Shown here: piece after piece, positions 29,101 to 44,100 of the stretch
Layout of the letters: every line of letters begins with the position of its first letter
Position numbering within the stretch: position 1 is the stretch's first letter
Notes under the pieces: generated by a model
What the model was told of the DNA's origin: nothing
Seen by the model: only the letters and a program-made list of their open reading frames with translations
Databases searched by the model: none
Made by a program: the position numbers and the translations under genes
Assembly (NCBI GenBank): GCA_004194705.1
Contig: SADC01001341.1
Location: forward strand, 124,001-188,000
Source: Ditylenchus dipsaci
Lineage: Eukaryota > Nematoda > Chromadorea > Rhabditida > Anguinidae
DNA: 64,000 nucleotides
Direction: 5' to 3'

Positions 29101-32100
29101 AATTAAAAAACCTTTGTCATGGCGAACTCAAAAAAAATTCGAAACGTTAACTATGTGAAAAATTGCTGAGACCTTCCTTCACTAATTTTTACAGGACTTT
29201 CCGCTGCTTTCACTATTGCTCATGAACTTGGACATATATTCAACATTCCTCACGACGATGAACGCAAATGTTCTGAGTTTATGCCGTTGAACAAGAACAA
29301 CTACCACATTATGGCACCCACTCTGGAGTATAACACAAATCCCTGTAAGAGTTGCTGAACTTCGTTCAAACACACCTGACCCGAATTTGCAATTTCTAGG
29401 GTCTTGGTCTCCTTGCAGTGCCCATATGCTAAACAAATTCTTGGAGTGAGGCATTTATTTAGGGTTTTTAGCGTCTTTCTAAATTCGAAAATTTTCAGTA
29501 GTAGTCGTGCCCAAACCCAATGCATCCTTGACCAGCCAATTGAACGGCGATATTTTGAGAAAATGTATGAAAATCCTGCACCTGGCTCTACCTACAGTGT
29601 CAACCAGCAATGTAGGGATTGTTGAACTTAAAATTGGGTCACCTTCGTTCCCGCTTAAAGTCTGACACTCATATTTTTTCTAATGGGCTTGCTACCGTAT
29701 TTGCTCTAATAGCTCCCCTGGGGAAATTATTTTTTTCGAGCCCAAAATTCGGAAAAGTTTGAATTTCATCTCGAGATTTCTGGGTAAAGATCCAAAATGC
29801 GAAAATCAGAACTAGTGGAGCTGGTAGGAATTATTAATTCCGAATCAAGAAAATGCATTCAGCAGCTTTGCGAAATATATTTTCTTGGCACTACTACAAT
29901 CTAACACAAACTCATTCTATCAAAAAATCATTCTGTCAAAAACTGTTTCTTTCACAAATCATTCTGAGACAAATTGTCTTGACTTTAAATGGTTCAAGAA
30001 ATAACTATTTCTGGATTATACGGTGCTTACGGCTTTTCAAAACGCCCGAAAGTGTGTCATTTAGCTTTTCAAGCGAATTTCGCGGGAAATTAAAAAAACT
30101 CCTCAAATTTGACTAGAAAAAACGTGTTTTAGACTTGAAATGGCTTCTAGTTTTATAAAATCTGTATTTTGAAAATTCGATCTGTATTTTCTGCAAGGGG
30201 AGATTCTCAGCTTTCTTTTGGTGTATAACTCACCCTCTAAAATGCAAACTAGAGTAGTTCACGGTCGGTTAACCGACCCGGTCGGTTAACCGACCGACCG
30301 GGTATTTGGCGAAAAAAACCGACCGAAAAACCGGGTACAAAAAAACCGGGAAAACCGAAAACCGGGTACAGCAAAATTTTGGTTAATTTGCGACAAAAAA
30401 AACCGAAAACCGGGTAAAAGCCGGTTAACCGACCGAAAAAAAACTGAAAAACCGTAACCGAAAACCGGGTAGCCAAAATCCCGGTTAACCGAAAACCGGG
30501 TAAGGCCCAATTAACCGACCGTGAACTACTCTAATGCAAACCTCGCAAACCTTATACAAAAAGAAGTTACGTTTCAACTTTTGCCTTGTATTTGACGTGA
30601 ATTCTGGACTTTCATCGGGCCTGTACTCAAAATTTTATAAGAAAAGCTGAAAATCTGATCTGTATGACCTATGTCTACTTTTCGATTTTAAGTCGAGTGG
30701 GTTGCAAATTTTTTTTTGTGAAAAGTCAGATGAACCAGAGGGTGGGATCGAACTCGTGACCCCGAGTAAAATAGCCTATTTTGCTATGTAAATGGTGTGA
30801 CGAAAAGCTTAACCCACTGCGCCATGCAGACACGTCTAAAAAGCTAAATGACACACTTTCGGGCGTTTTGAAAAGCCGTGGTGCTGTAACAGCACTGCTG
30901 TTAAAAACTATTTGTGACACTCGCATCATTGAAATTCGGGTGCATAGACGTTACCCCAAAATGAGGAACGTTTCCCGAATCTGAAATTTTTTTCAGACAA
31001 CAAAGGGACCAAGGCAGATTTTTAGGGTTTTTCCCAAAAACTTTTAGATTGTGCCCCAACCACTTTAAACAATCCCAAACCATTGCAAACCACCCCAAAT
31101 ACCATCAAATTGCAGTGAATACCCCTAAAGCAAACCTGAAAAATATAAATTTTTTAAAAAATAAAACATAACCCATGCTTCTAACTCAAAATCGTGCGGG
31201 GAATTAGGTTTCTTAGGACCAAAATCAATATTTCACCCGCGCAAACCCAAACACGTGCAGTGGTTACCACCTGGACAGGTGTATATCCACTTGGATGGCC
31301 TGAAAAAATTAAAATTTCTTAAGAATTAAAAATAAACCATTTTTTCTAACTTAAAGTTGTGAGAAGAATTTGGTTTGTTAACACCAAAAGTACAATTTTA
31401 CTTACCCAACTCCACACCTGGGCCGGCTACCACCTGGAGAGGTTGATATCCAGGTAACTCCAGAGTAGGGGTATATTCACCCAAACGACCTGAAAAGTCA
31501 AACGCTCGCTTTGTTTACCTAAAATTATGGTGAAAAGAAAGTATGCACCCAGGTGGATTCAAACCAGCAACCTCTACATCACCCTTCGAATCGCTCAGAA
31601 CCACATCCAGAGTGACCGCACCGAACCAAGTGGTCGTCCACTTGGATGAAAATTTGTACTTTTGATATCTATTTTAAAGATATCTATTATGATAAATCAA
31701 GAATTCACGATAACCCAAACATTTCTCGATTCTACTGTCAAACCGTGCAGAAACATTGTTTTGGAACCCGAAAACGTAAAAAATTTGATCTAAGTGGACG
31801 ACCACCTGGTTTGGTCACTCTAGATGGAGTTCTGAGCGATTCTAAGGGGTGATGAGCTTACTGATTCGAATCCACCTGGGAGTATACCTTATTTTTTATT
31901 ATAATTTTGGGTGACTGAGCTGTATTTGAGTGGCCAAAGTTACAATGAAAGATGCTAAAATTTCTATTTCTATCTCTTATTAATTTCTGGGTATGATTTT
32001 GAGAAAAAGTGTGTTGCACTCCTGCTATGGACCCACAAATAGAGGGAAGAGGTAAAAGACAAAAGCAGATATTGCTACGAACATTTGTAACAGAATAATT

Positions 32101-35100
32101 TTCGCAGAAACAATTTGTCTCAGAATGATTTGTGACAGAAACAGTTTTTGACAGAATGATTTTTCGATAGAATGAGTTTGTGGTAGAATGTTTTGTGTTA
32201 TACTGTGGTAGTGCCATTTTCTGTAGGCTGAGATATAGGTCTCCAAAGTTAGGCGGAATCAATAGATCAGGGGGAGTAATTAGAGACAATACGGTAATTA
32301 CATTTTGATAGTCTGGTACCAAATGTCATAAGGATTCCGCAAGACGTAGAAAGCCAATGCTAGCTAACCGGCACAAATAAGTGGTAAAGAAAAGTGTCGA
32401 ACCCTAAGCGGCAACGAACTTTAGAGAGGCGCGGGGTTATCTGGAATCGACTGTATTAATAATACAGGGTGGCCAAGAAATTTGGCCGATTTTAAATGGT
32501 CATAAATTTTTTTAGACGTCGAATTTCGACCAAGGCTTTTCGCAATCGCCCTAGAAAAAATATACTTTTTTGGCTGTAATGTCGAAAACACGATCTTCAC
32601 CTGGTCCCCATGTGGTTTGGGTCGTGGTTTGTGGATGTCATCTGTACGGGCAAGGACAACCACATGGGGACCAAGGGCTGTACCCCGAAATTTAAGCAGC
32701 GATTTGCTAAGTGGTCGATTTGCTAAGCGGTCGTTTTGCTAAGAAAAAAAATTTAAGCGCCAATTTGCTAAGAATTCAAAATTTAAGCGCCAATTTGCTA
32801 AATGGTCGTTTTGCTAAGAATTTTTTTGCTAAGTAGTTGTTTTGATAAAGATCTTGTTTGTTAAGCTACCTACTTCTTCAGTTCGGTTCAATTTCGGGGT
32901 ACAGACCTTAAAACCCGAACGATTCAATCCAAAATCATGTTCTAAAAATGGTTTAATTTAATCGGGGTCTCCTACTCTGGACTGATTGCACCCAGAGGGA
33001 TTCGAATCAGTAACCTTGGTGATGAGTATATGGACCTCTTCGCCAAGTAAACACTCAAAATTACGATAAAAAAGGTATGCACCCAGGTGGATGCGAACCA
33101 GCATCCTCGGCGGTGGCTATCCAAGTGGTCGTCCACTTGGATCAAAAATTTTTTTTACGTTTTCGGTTTCCAAAACAATTTTTCTGCACTAATTCGAGCA
33201 TGCTGAAGATGGTTTGACAGTGGTAAAATCACGTTTGATCGATAAATTTAGAGTTATTGCTAACGATTGATTTATCAAAATCAAGAATTCACGATAACTC
33301 AAAAACTTCTTGATAAAAAGTGATTTTACCACTGTCAAACCATTTTCAGGATGCTCGAATTAGTGCAGAAAAATTGATTTGGAAACCGAAAACGTAAAAA
33401 AAAATTTTTGATCCAAGTGGACGACCACTTGGATATCCACCGCCGAGGTTGCTGGTTCGAATCCACCTGGGTGCACACTTTATTTTTTACCGTAATTTCA
33501 GATATAAAAAGACTAACGTTTGACCTTTCAGGTCATTTGGGTAAATATACCCCTACTCTTGAGTTGCCTGGATAACAACCTGTCCAGGTGGTACTCAACC
33601 CTAGATTTGGGATCGGGTAGGTGAAATCGCACTTTTGGTCTCATCAAGTCCAATTATTCACAAATTTTTTGGTTGGAAAAATAGATTTTTTTATTCAAAT
33701 GAACTTTTTCATTTTTAAGACATCCAGGTGGGCATCCACCTGGTCAGGTGATACCTACAGCAGGTATTGAAGTTGGAGTGTGTAAAATCGCAACTTTGGG
33801 CTTGACAAATCCAATTCCCCACACAATTTTAAGTTAGAAAAAATGGCTTATTTTTTATTTTTAAGAAATTTTAATCTTTCAGGTTTGGGTTTGGTTTGGG
33901 TATTTAGGGTGGTTTTAGGGTACTTGAGGTGGTTTAGAATGGTTTGTGCTAGTTTGGACACAATCTGAAGATATCAATATACCTAGATCCCACGTTGAAA
34001 TCAGTAAGAAACAAAAAAATCGGCGTAAAAATGTCTGTCGGAAAAACCTCTAATCTACCAGAATATTGAGAAAAAGGAAAAGTACAAAAGGCAGAAAAGT
34101 TCTTAACAAATCGGGATTTAAGAAAAGAATGCCTTAGCAAAAAAATTCTTAGCAAATGGGCGCCTTAACAAAAAAATTCTTAGCAAATGGGCGCCTTAAC
34201 AAAAAATTCTTAGCAAATGGGCGCCTTAACAAAAAATTCTTAGCAATTTGTCGCTTAGCAAAAAAAATTCTTGGCAAAACGACCGCTTAGCAAATCGACC
34301 ACTTAGCAAATCGCTGCTTAAATTTCGGGGTACAGCCGGACCAAGCAAAACTCGTTTTTTCAACATTAAATGACAAACAAAATATATTTTTTCTAAGACG
34401 ATTGCAAAAAGCCATTGGTCGAAATTCGACATCTACAAAAAGTTATGACTATTTAAAATCGGCCGAATTTCTTGGGCCAGCCTGTAGTTTTTTATTGTTC
34501 TAGGTCAATTTGTTTTTGGTTCAAGTGCTGAATTTGTCCATATATGGTAAAACTTACAGTAAAGTCTCCTTCTTTTGTAAATCGTGGCTTTTATTCAGCC
34601 GACTTGTCGTCGTTTATGGTGCTCTGTAAGATATTTTACTCTACCGTTTTGTGGGGTTTTACCGAAAACACTATTTTTCAGGTTTCCTATGGCTATCAAA
34701 TGGGTTGTCGCACTCAACACATGTAATTGTTAATTTATTTTTAAAAACTAATCCAGTAAATTTTGAAATTAAGGCCATGGGCAGATGGAACACCGTGTGG
34801 AGACAGTAGGTAAAAAACTATTAACTGAATAAATAATTCTTCAAACCTAGTGTTTTAGGTGGTGTCACAGAGGGCAATGGTATCCAATTTTACCGAAAGT
34901 TATTCGGTGGAAATAATACGGCAAATTTTAAGTGTTGGAATGTCACCCTCTCAAAGGCCAAAACAAGACGGAAATTGGGGGAGTGGAAGCCCTGGAAAGA
35001 TTGCTCACGGACTTGTGGAGGAGGCATTCAGAAAGCTCTTCGAGACTGTGATAACCCTGGGTACTTTTAACTTGGTTGTTTCTAGAGATAGAAACGCCGT

Positions 35101-38100
35101 TTTGCGATGTTTTTGAGTTCCGCCTATTTTTTAGCCAACTTTTGTAAGCCAGAGCTTTATTTTTATAACACACCTTCCTAACAACTTTTAATGCTTAACA
35201 ACATGCTATTATTGGATTTTCGTAGTTATATAGTTTTTTTCCAGAAAACAGCCTCTCAAAAAAACATCGCAAAGAGGAATTTCATTTTTCGGCTTGCGAT
35301 GTTTTTGCGATGTTTTTTTGAGAGCTTTTTTTCATGAACATTTTGTTATAATTTTTACTAGATGTTATATACCAAAATGTAGCTCAATTAAAGTTAGCTG
35401 AGAAATGTAAAGTTTGTTTAACCATACGTTTGCATCATCATCGTCAAAATTGAGCCGAAACATGATAGAAATGACAATCAGAAAAATAATTTTACGTCAT
35501 GTTTCGGCTCAATTTTGACGATGATGATGCAAACGTATGGTTAAACAAACTTTACATTTCTCAGCTAACTTTAATTGAGCTACATTTTGGTATATAACAT
35601 CTAGTAAAAATTATAACAAAATGTTCATGAAAAAAAGCTCTCAAAAAAACATCGCAAAAACATCGCAAGCCGAAAAATGAAATTCCTCTTTGCGATGTTT
35701 TTTGAGAGGCTGTTTTCTGGAAAAAAACTATATAACTACGAAAATCCAATAATAGCATGTTGTTAAGCATTAAAGTTGTTAGGAAGGTGTGTTATAAAAA
35801 TAAAGCTCTGGCTTACAAAAGTTGGCTAAAAATAGGCGGAACTCAAAAACATCGCAAAACGGCGTTTCTATCTCTAGTTGTTTCTTATTGTATACAGTCG
35901 ACCATAAGGGACAGCTCTCCATAAGGGACAGAAAATTTGGCCCATTTGGTCACAGTTAGTATAATTTGACCTGAACCGACGCTCTCTATAAGGGACGCTC
36001 TCTATAAGGGACAACAAAGTCGGTCCCTTCTAGTCCCTTATGGAGAGCGTCGACTGTATGCATTAAATATTATTTTAGCCCGAGCAACGGAGGCAAATAT
36101 TGCGTAGGACAACGAGAACGCTACCGACCCTGTAACATTCAAGAGTGTCCCTATGATATGCCTGGATTCCGAGAAATGCAATGCTCAGAGTTCGACGGAC
36201 GAGATGTTGGGATACATGGAGTACCCAAAGAAACAAAATGGGTACCCAAGTATGCAGGAGGTGGGTAAAATATAATTTTGTCGAATTAAATGGAAAATTC
36301 TTGCAAAAGAATATATCAATTATTTATGTAAAGACACCAGTAATTTACATTTGAGGGTGCAGGTTATGTCAAAAAATTTAGCTTTTTAAAATGAACGCAA
36401 CATTTGGCTCTATATGTGTTGATGCCGACGCCGAAAAAAGGGTGCCTTGGTCCTTCTTGTTCTGTTTTTTGTAAAAATTCATAATTTGCCTTGGTCCCCC
36501 AAGTTGATCTTTTCCGAAAAGTTATTATTTTTACTAATTGTCTCAAAAACTATCAAATGTACTTTTTGAATTGGTTATAGAGTCAACCTTCTCTATAAGC
36601 TACACCCTCGGGACCGATACCAGCTGTAGCCTAGGCATATTTTTTTCGGCTTAGGCATGAACACATATTGAGCCCAACATTTTTTCTAGAAAGATTTTTC
36701 AAATATTGATTTTGTCAATTGATTTTCCGACAATATTTTTTTGGTCAAGTATTTAAAGTGCCCGCTTCTGGCTTTTTTCGGCCCGTTTTTGCTTCTTTCT
36801 GCCCGCTTTTTTGAAAATGATTAAAAACAACCCCAATTTGTGTTAATTTTTTTAATCTGAGTTGCATCAGTATAGAAAATTTCCTAAGGAATCCGAATTT
36901 ATTTACAGAATTTCCAAAAAGCTCTTGGCTGCTGAGATGTGACCATTTATTGCATCCAAGAGATTTTTTCACCTAAATTCTGTAAAGTGGCCGAAACTAG
37001 ACAGCTAAGAGCTTTTAGAACTTCTGTAAACAAGTTCGGATTCCTCAGGAAATTTTGTATACTGGTGCGGCTAACAATAAAAATTTTTTATCACAAATTG
37101 GGGCTATTTTTGATCATTTTCAAAAAAGCGGGCAGAAAGAACCGAAAACCGGCAGAAAAAGCCAGAAGCGAGCAAAAAAAGGATTTATCCTATTTTTTCA
37201 GTCTATAATGTCGAAAACACGATTTTTGTTTGGTCCCTCATGTGTTTTGGGTGCTCATGCACATGCCATTACCAGACCAGAATTTAAACTGCCGGAGGGA
37301 TCAAACATAAAACCTGTTTTTTAATATTATACATCAAAAAATATTAAAATATTAAATAAAATTGATTGACAAAAACAGAATTTAGAAAATAACACTAGAA
37401 AAAAAGTTGCGGCCATTTGAAAAAGTTAGAATTTCTTGACATACCCTGTACAATTTACCTGGAGCTTTTGAGCTTTTTACAAAGTAAATTCTCTTTTCAC
37501 TGTTTCTAAAGTTCGAACGTACCAAATTATTTATCAATTGCTTTTTCAGTTAGTGAAAATGAAAGGTGCCACCTTTATTGTCGATCTAGCAACTCTGCCG
37601 CTTTCTACTTGCTGAAGTAAGCAAAACTTCAAGTCTTCTACCAATTTTTTCTGAATTTTAGAGACAAAGTGCTTGATGGAACTCCATGTGACCGAAATAG
37701 TGATGACATTTGTATTAACGGAATTTGCCACAAGGTTTGTTTGTGCTGCACTCGCATAGGCGTACCCAAGATTTTCTGACGGGGGGGGGGGGCTATAGCC
37801 CGACTAGCTGGGCACCCCCTTGGTACTCCTATGTGCATTGTCAAAATCATTTGCCTAACTATAATAAATATGTTCTAATGTTTAACTTCAGGCTGGTTGT
37901 GACCATCGACTGGACTCTGAAATGAAAAGAGATGTGTGCGGTATATGTGGTGGAGATGGAAAGAGCTGCAGTACCGTTCAGGGTGTATACAATGAACGAG
38001 GCTCTTTTGGTTACAATGAGGTGCTTAAAATACCAGCTGGGTCAGCCAACATTGATATTCGTCAGGTACCTTTGTAATTCTTGGCTGATAATCACAGCAG

Positions 38101-41100
38101 TTATTGCAGAGTGCCTATAACAACCAGAAAGATGACGACAACTATTTGGGTAAACAGTTCTGAGCTGCATCGAAATTTAACATTTAAGAGATTGTTCTCT
38201 TTTAGCTTTGAGGAGTGGAAATGGCGAATTTATCCTAAATGGCCATTATCAAGTCTCTGTTTTCCGTCAGCAAATTTCCATTCCCGACACAGTAAGTGTG
38301 AATGAAATACTGAGGCTACTGTGATATACCCCCCCCCCCCAAACGCTACTGTAACATACCCATCCCCCCTCCCAAGGCCCCCCCCCCAAGAATTTTAAGC
38401 TTAGGAATTAGGCTTAACTCTTAGGCTTTGGCCTCTGCTTTGTGTCTTGGGCTTATGTACAACCCGTACTAATTTCAGCATTTTTCAAAAAATACGGTTT
38501 TAGGTATCCCTAAAAGATTATGGGGGGATGGGATATATTACAGAAGCTTTTTTTTTGAGAGGGGGGGGGGTTTATTTGGCGGTAGCGTCGAAATACTGTA
38601 TTCTCTCTAATAGACACAGACCCTTCTCGTTCGAATTTGTGTTTGTAACATTATGTTTTTGACACACTTTTTGATCACTTCTTTGAGAGAAGTTCTCTCA
38701 GGCAAATCACCGGTAAATATCGATTACCAACGGTCAATAATTTTTTTTTGAAATTTTTGATCAAAATCGTCAATTTTCAGGGCAAAAGTTTCTGGAAAGT
38801 CGACCCGAACACCAAAATCTCATCCTGAATCAGAATCCGTTGAGATCAAATCAACACTCATTTTGTGATTAATGAAATTAGCTACAATTTTATTGGTAAT
38901 TCGCTCAGCAGTCATTCACTAAAGGTCAAAAACACAATGCCAAAACACGTTTTTCAAATTTAGCGGTGTGCCTCTATTAAAGATAATACGGTTTTTAACA
39001 TTCGATGCCAACCTCTTTAGGTACTGGAATACTCTGGCAGTGATCACATTGTGGAGCGCATCAACGGCAGTGGTCGGTTTAGATAGTAAATATATCGTTA
39101 GCTTGTTCAAAATCTGCTTAAGGACCACTCAAAAGTGACATCTACTTACACATCCTCAGTGTGGGCAATCTGAATCTACCGAACATTCAATATGTAAACT
39201 ACTAAACTAATGCTGGAAACATAGATTTAAAAAAGTTCTATTTTAGAAATACATGGTCGCCAAACCTTCAGTCAACAATGCTCCATTACATCATGCCGCT
39301 AGTTTCTACTGGCGATTTTCTGAGAGTTGGTCTGACTGCTCTTCCAAATGCCAAGGTAGGTATCAAAAGCGACTTAAAAGCGCGTGCTCAATATTGCATG
39401 TAAATTGCAAAAAACGGCTTTGAATTTTTTCTCGGCCGATTTTTTTCTGTTCATACTATTTTGTAGCTGAAGTGCAAGGCTACACAATAAGGAAATTTCT
39501 AGCCACATATCGCTGAAAAAATGTTTATAAAAATACGTTTATTTATTTGCGTTTATTGCACTCCAGGAGTGAGATGTAGAGTGCAAATAAACGCATTTTT
39601 ATCAACATTTTCCCGCGATATGTGGCTAGAAAAACGTGTAATTTTGTAGCAATAAATATCTGCTACAAAATGTTGATAATAGAAAAAAATCCCGGCCGAG
39701 AAAAATCGGGCTTCATCGAGTGTCCGACACAGCAGAAAACGAAAATTCATAAAAGGCGCGAATTTAAAAAAAATGTCCGAAGAATATGCGCCATCAACAA
39801 CTATAAAAATTTTGACGCTACTTGCATATACCCCCCCCCCCCCCAAATCAACTTTTTTTAAAAGTGTTTTAAAACACCCTATATTGATTCAAAATCGACT
39901 CAGGAGTTCAAAAAAGACATTATTTTTGAGTTCTGGTCAATAAAAAATTGAATTTTGGGCACTTTTGAATTTTGACTTTTTACCTGTTTTATCATGTTTT
40001 GGTCACTGGAGCTGGGCAAAATAGTCTCTAAATGTAGTTTTGATCAAAAGTCTTGCTCGGAATTATGTCTAAGGTAAGTGAGTGCGCGCATCTCTAACCG
40101 ACCAAGCCCCCTGCGCCTCCTTCGGGTGCGCAGGGGCTTGGTTACTTGGGGTTGAGATGCGCACACCCACATACCTTAGACGCAAATCACTCGAAAGGGA
40201 CTCTGGATGCATAAAAATGTATGCATACCAGAGTTTATTTATGCGGTAGGCCCCAGTCAACAAAACTATGTTCAACATCTTCCTTTTTGTTCATAATTGG
40301 CCCCTTTTTGGTCAATTTCCACCCTAATACAGCCTTAAATCCCTTCGAAAATGGTCAAAACGGGTACTTTTTGGTGGTCCAGAAACTCGATTTTTTATTG
40401 ACTAGAACTTAAAATAATGTCTTTTTTGAGCTTCTGAGGTGATTTTGAGTCGATATAGGGTGTTTGGGAACATTTAAAAAAAAGTTGATTTGGGGGGGGG
40501 GGTATATGCAAGTAGCACCAAAATTTTGTAACCATAGGAAGCCAAACACAACAACTTGTGTGCTTTGATGCTGTCATCAATCGACAAGTGAATGAAAGGC
40601 ATTGTGAACCATTTAGAAAGCCAGACATCAAGCAGAGGATGTGCAATGTGGACTGCTTTTACAAGTGGGCTAATTTAAAGCCATTTAGGTTTGAAAAGTA
40701 GCTTCCATGGCGCAGTGGGTAAGCGTCCACTTTTTTTGGCCAAAAATGGTGTGCAGGTTCGAACCCACGTAGTGGCACCAATTTTTCTTGGCTTATTTGA
40801 CCAGTTATAGGGGTAATTTGGGTCGCTGATTCCGAATCTGGCGTCGAAAAAGTCTAATTACCCCTAAAAATGGTCAAAAAAGCCAAAAAAAAAGTATGGT
40901 GACACTAGGTGGGATCGAACCTGCACACCATTTTTGGCCGAAAAAAGTGGACGCTTACCCACTGCGCCATGGAAGCCACTTTTTCAAACCTAAATGGCTC
41001 CCCCCTCTTTAAGTCAGTTCAATTAAGTATTAAGGTGGCAACACACAGCATCCAATGATGTGCGAGACAGGAAGGGTCACTTTCTCTGTGTTCGGTAAGA

Positions 41101-44100
41101 TATTCCTACTTATTTCTGACTTTATAAATATGCTGTCCAATTGCAGTATGTACACAAGTGGTCGCGAAGAGATGGCTAGAGAGGAGGAATGTCTCACTGC
41201 TGGATTAGCACGCCCAGAACACAAACAGCAAGAAGGACCTCCTTGCCGAGGAAATTGTGATCGTAGGTGGGCATACTCTGAGTGGAATGCTGTAAGTATT
41301 TTACAAAAGCTACCGTATTTCCTCTAATTGCCGCCCGAGGCGCTTATTTTTCGATCGACTTCTAGGAGACGGCAATTAGAGTCATTTTGGAATTTTTATG
41401 TGAAAATTCAAAATGCAGAATCAGTAGAGCTTATGGGAACTAAAAAACGTAAAACAACTGTTTGAAGAAAAATTCTGGACTGAGATATGATAGCTCAAAG
41501 TCGAGGGGCGCCAATTAGAGGGGGCTGCAATTAGAGGAAATACGGTATATCGAATAAGCCGTGTGGCTGGTCGTATTCGGTTTATAAAAATACGTTTAGT
41601 GCTCTGAGTCCTGTGGCACAGGCGGGGTCAGCAGGAGGAGTATTCAATGTGTGGACAACTCCAACCGAAAACTTGACAAGTGAGAAACCCTCATTTTTCT
41701 TGACAACGAATTTATTTTAGTCGATTTTGCGATGGTATTTCTCGCGAGCCAACCGAAACAGAATGCAATCGAATCCCCTGCCCTAAGTGGAATTTTGGGG
41801 TGTGGAGCGAGGTAATTTGTTTGCCATCAATTGTTTATTCCAATCATTTTATTCTACCTAATTAGTGTTCTCGATCATGTGGTGGTGGAATTAGAGTAAG
41901 ACATGCTCAATGCCAGGATGCTTCTGGAAAAGACTTATCTCCTCAACAATGTCCACCTTCTGAGAAATTAGACCGTGAAAAATGCAATGAACACCTGTGC
42001 ACTCTTTGGAAATTTGGTAGTCACAATTTTCTAACTTTTCTGATTTGTGAACAAATTTTTTCAGGTGCTTGGTCCACCTGCTCTGTCACCTGTGGTGGTG
42101 GAGTTGAAAGACGCGATGCTAGATGTGTGGACCAACATGATCGGGTGCTTGAAGACAGCAGGTGCAATGTCCACGAGAGGATTATAGAAAAACAGTGCAA
42201 TCAGCCAAGTTGTCCTCAGTGGAAGTTGGGATCCTGGAGCTCGTGTTCAGTTTCTTGCATGGACGGCTTCATGACCAGATCAGTGACATGTGTGGATGCA
42301 AGTGATTACAAACTGCCGGATGCTCGTTGTCTCAAGAAAGGGGAGCTGAAGCCAGCCAGTCATCAAACGTGTAGCTATGGTTCTTGTCCCTATTGGAAGG
42401 CTGCTGAGTGGTCAGATGTAAGATTTCCATTTGTTACAGTTACTCAATATTTCAATTTTCGTCTTATATATTATGTAAATATAAAATTATTTTTAGTGCT
42501 CTGTTAGCTGTGGAGCTGGCATTAAAGAGCGTGAAGTTGACTGCATTTACCGTGAGCAGAGTGTTGACGACTCCCTGGTAAGTTATTGATCTTTCAGTTT
42601 TTTTGGTGTAGAGTCCTTAAACAAGGGTGCATAAGTTTCTACCATCTTGGTTGATACCAAATTAATGGGGTCATTATCTCCTACTCTCGCACTCACGTGG
42701 ATTCTTGCCCTAAAAGCATTCACTTCATACCAGCCATTGTGCTTAGATAGTTGACTTACAAGGCAACATACGGTAGTGACAGTTAAAATATAGCCCGGTT
42801 ACTACCGTAGGTTCCTTTCATAGTTTTACTTAAATTATTCTGTGAACACTCTCATTTTTAGTGCCCAGATCGACAAAGACCCGTGCGGCAAGAGCAATGT
42901 GCCCTCCTGGCTTGTGCTGAATGGAAACCTGAAACCTGGGGAGCCTGTTCTGTCAGTTGTGGAAGTGGTGTTCAAAAACGTGCTGTCCATTGTACTCGGA
43001 CCAGCTCCAACAAGAAGACCATCGTCATCCATGATGCAGAATGCAACGTAAATTCATTCATTATCCCGTCATCAGTCTGGACACCATTTACTCAAAAAAA
43101 TTTCAGGGTCACAAGCCCCGGGATGAAAAGATATGTGAACGAGATCCTTGCCCACCTCCACCCAAGAGCACTCCAGCAAGTCAAAAAGAAGCCTCCTTCC
43201 ACTGGGCAACAGCACCCTGGGCAGAATGCTCAGCAACTTGTGGAAAAGGTACTCAACGCCGTCTAGTCCAGTGCCATGACCACGTGCGCCAGTTGCCCAG
43301 CCAATACTGTGGACATTTAAAAGCGGAAAAAGATGTGCAGGACTGTCAATTGAGACCTTGCTACGATTGGACTATTGGACCTTGGGGAGAGGTAGGATTT
43401 AGAAATAAATGTTGGCTGTAAAATTAGTTTCCAGTGCTCTGAATCATGTGGGAAAAAAGCCATGCAACAAAGAAAAGTAGCATGTGAAGCTATTGCCACC
43501 GAAAACAGCAGCTTGAATCCAGAAGAAGTTCCTGATTGTGATACGGCCAAGAAACCAGAGGAAAGTAAAAAATGTGATCTGCCGGACTGCCCGAAAATAG
43601 AACCAAAGTCAAAAATAGGCAAATGGGAATCAGGGGATTGGTCTGAGGTAGGTAATTTACGAATTGGAGCGTTTGGTTTTTTTGTATATCATGTTATTTG
43701 GATTCGAGCCTTTCGTATTTTTTTTATTTTTGGCTTCTTGGTGCATGTCTTTAAATTTATTTGAATTTAGACAAAGCATTAGATCGGGATATGCCAGCGC
43801 ATATTAGGCCGGGCTCAAAGTGTGTCCTAGATTGCAAAAAAAATTAAAAAAGCGCGAATTCAAAAAAAAAGTCCAGAAAAACGAACCTGCAGAATTTTTA
43901 TGCATTTTGGTTAAGGAAAACAGTGATTAATTTTACAACCCAATTGTTTTTAGTGTTCTTCAACCTGTGGTGGAGGATGGAGAAGAAGATCAGTTTTCTG
44001 CAGTCAGACTCTATGTAACGAGACACAGAAGCCCACTCAGTTTGAACAATGCAATACGGAAGCCTGTAAGATTGCTAGTTGGTAAGCTAATTTGAAAAAA

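Noticed and set aside
34859..35116. Continuous ORF crossing exons 16 and 17
   Set aside because: Reads through an intron of 53 nt; the family motifs require splicing and a 1-nt shift.
40700..40770. Functional tRNA gene
   Set aside because: Boxes A and B are present, but the anticodon arm is a T-run with no proper loop and the copy is part of a repeated inverted element.
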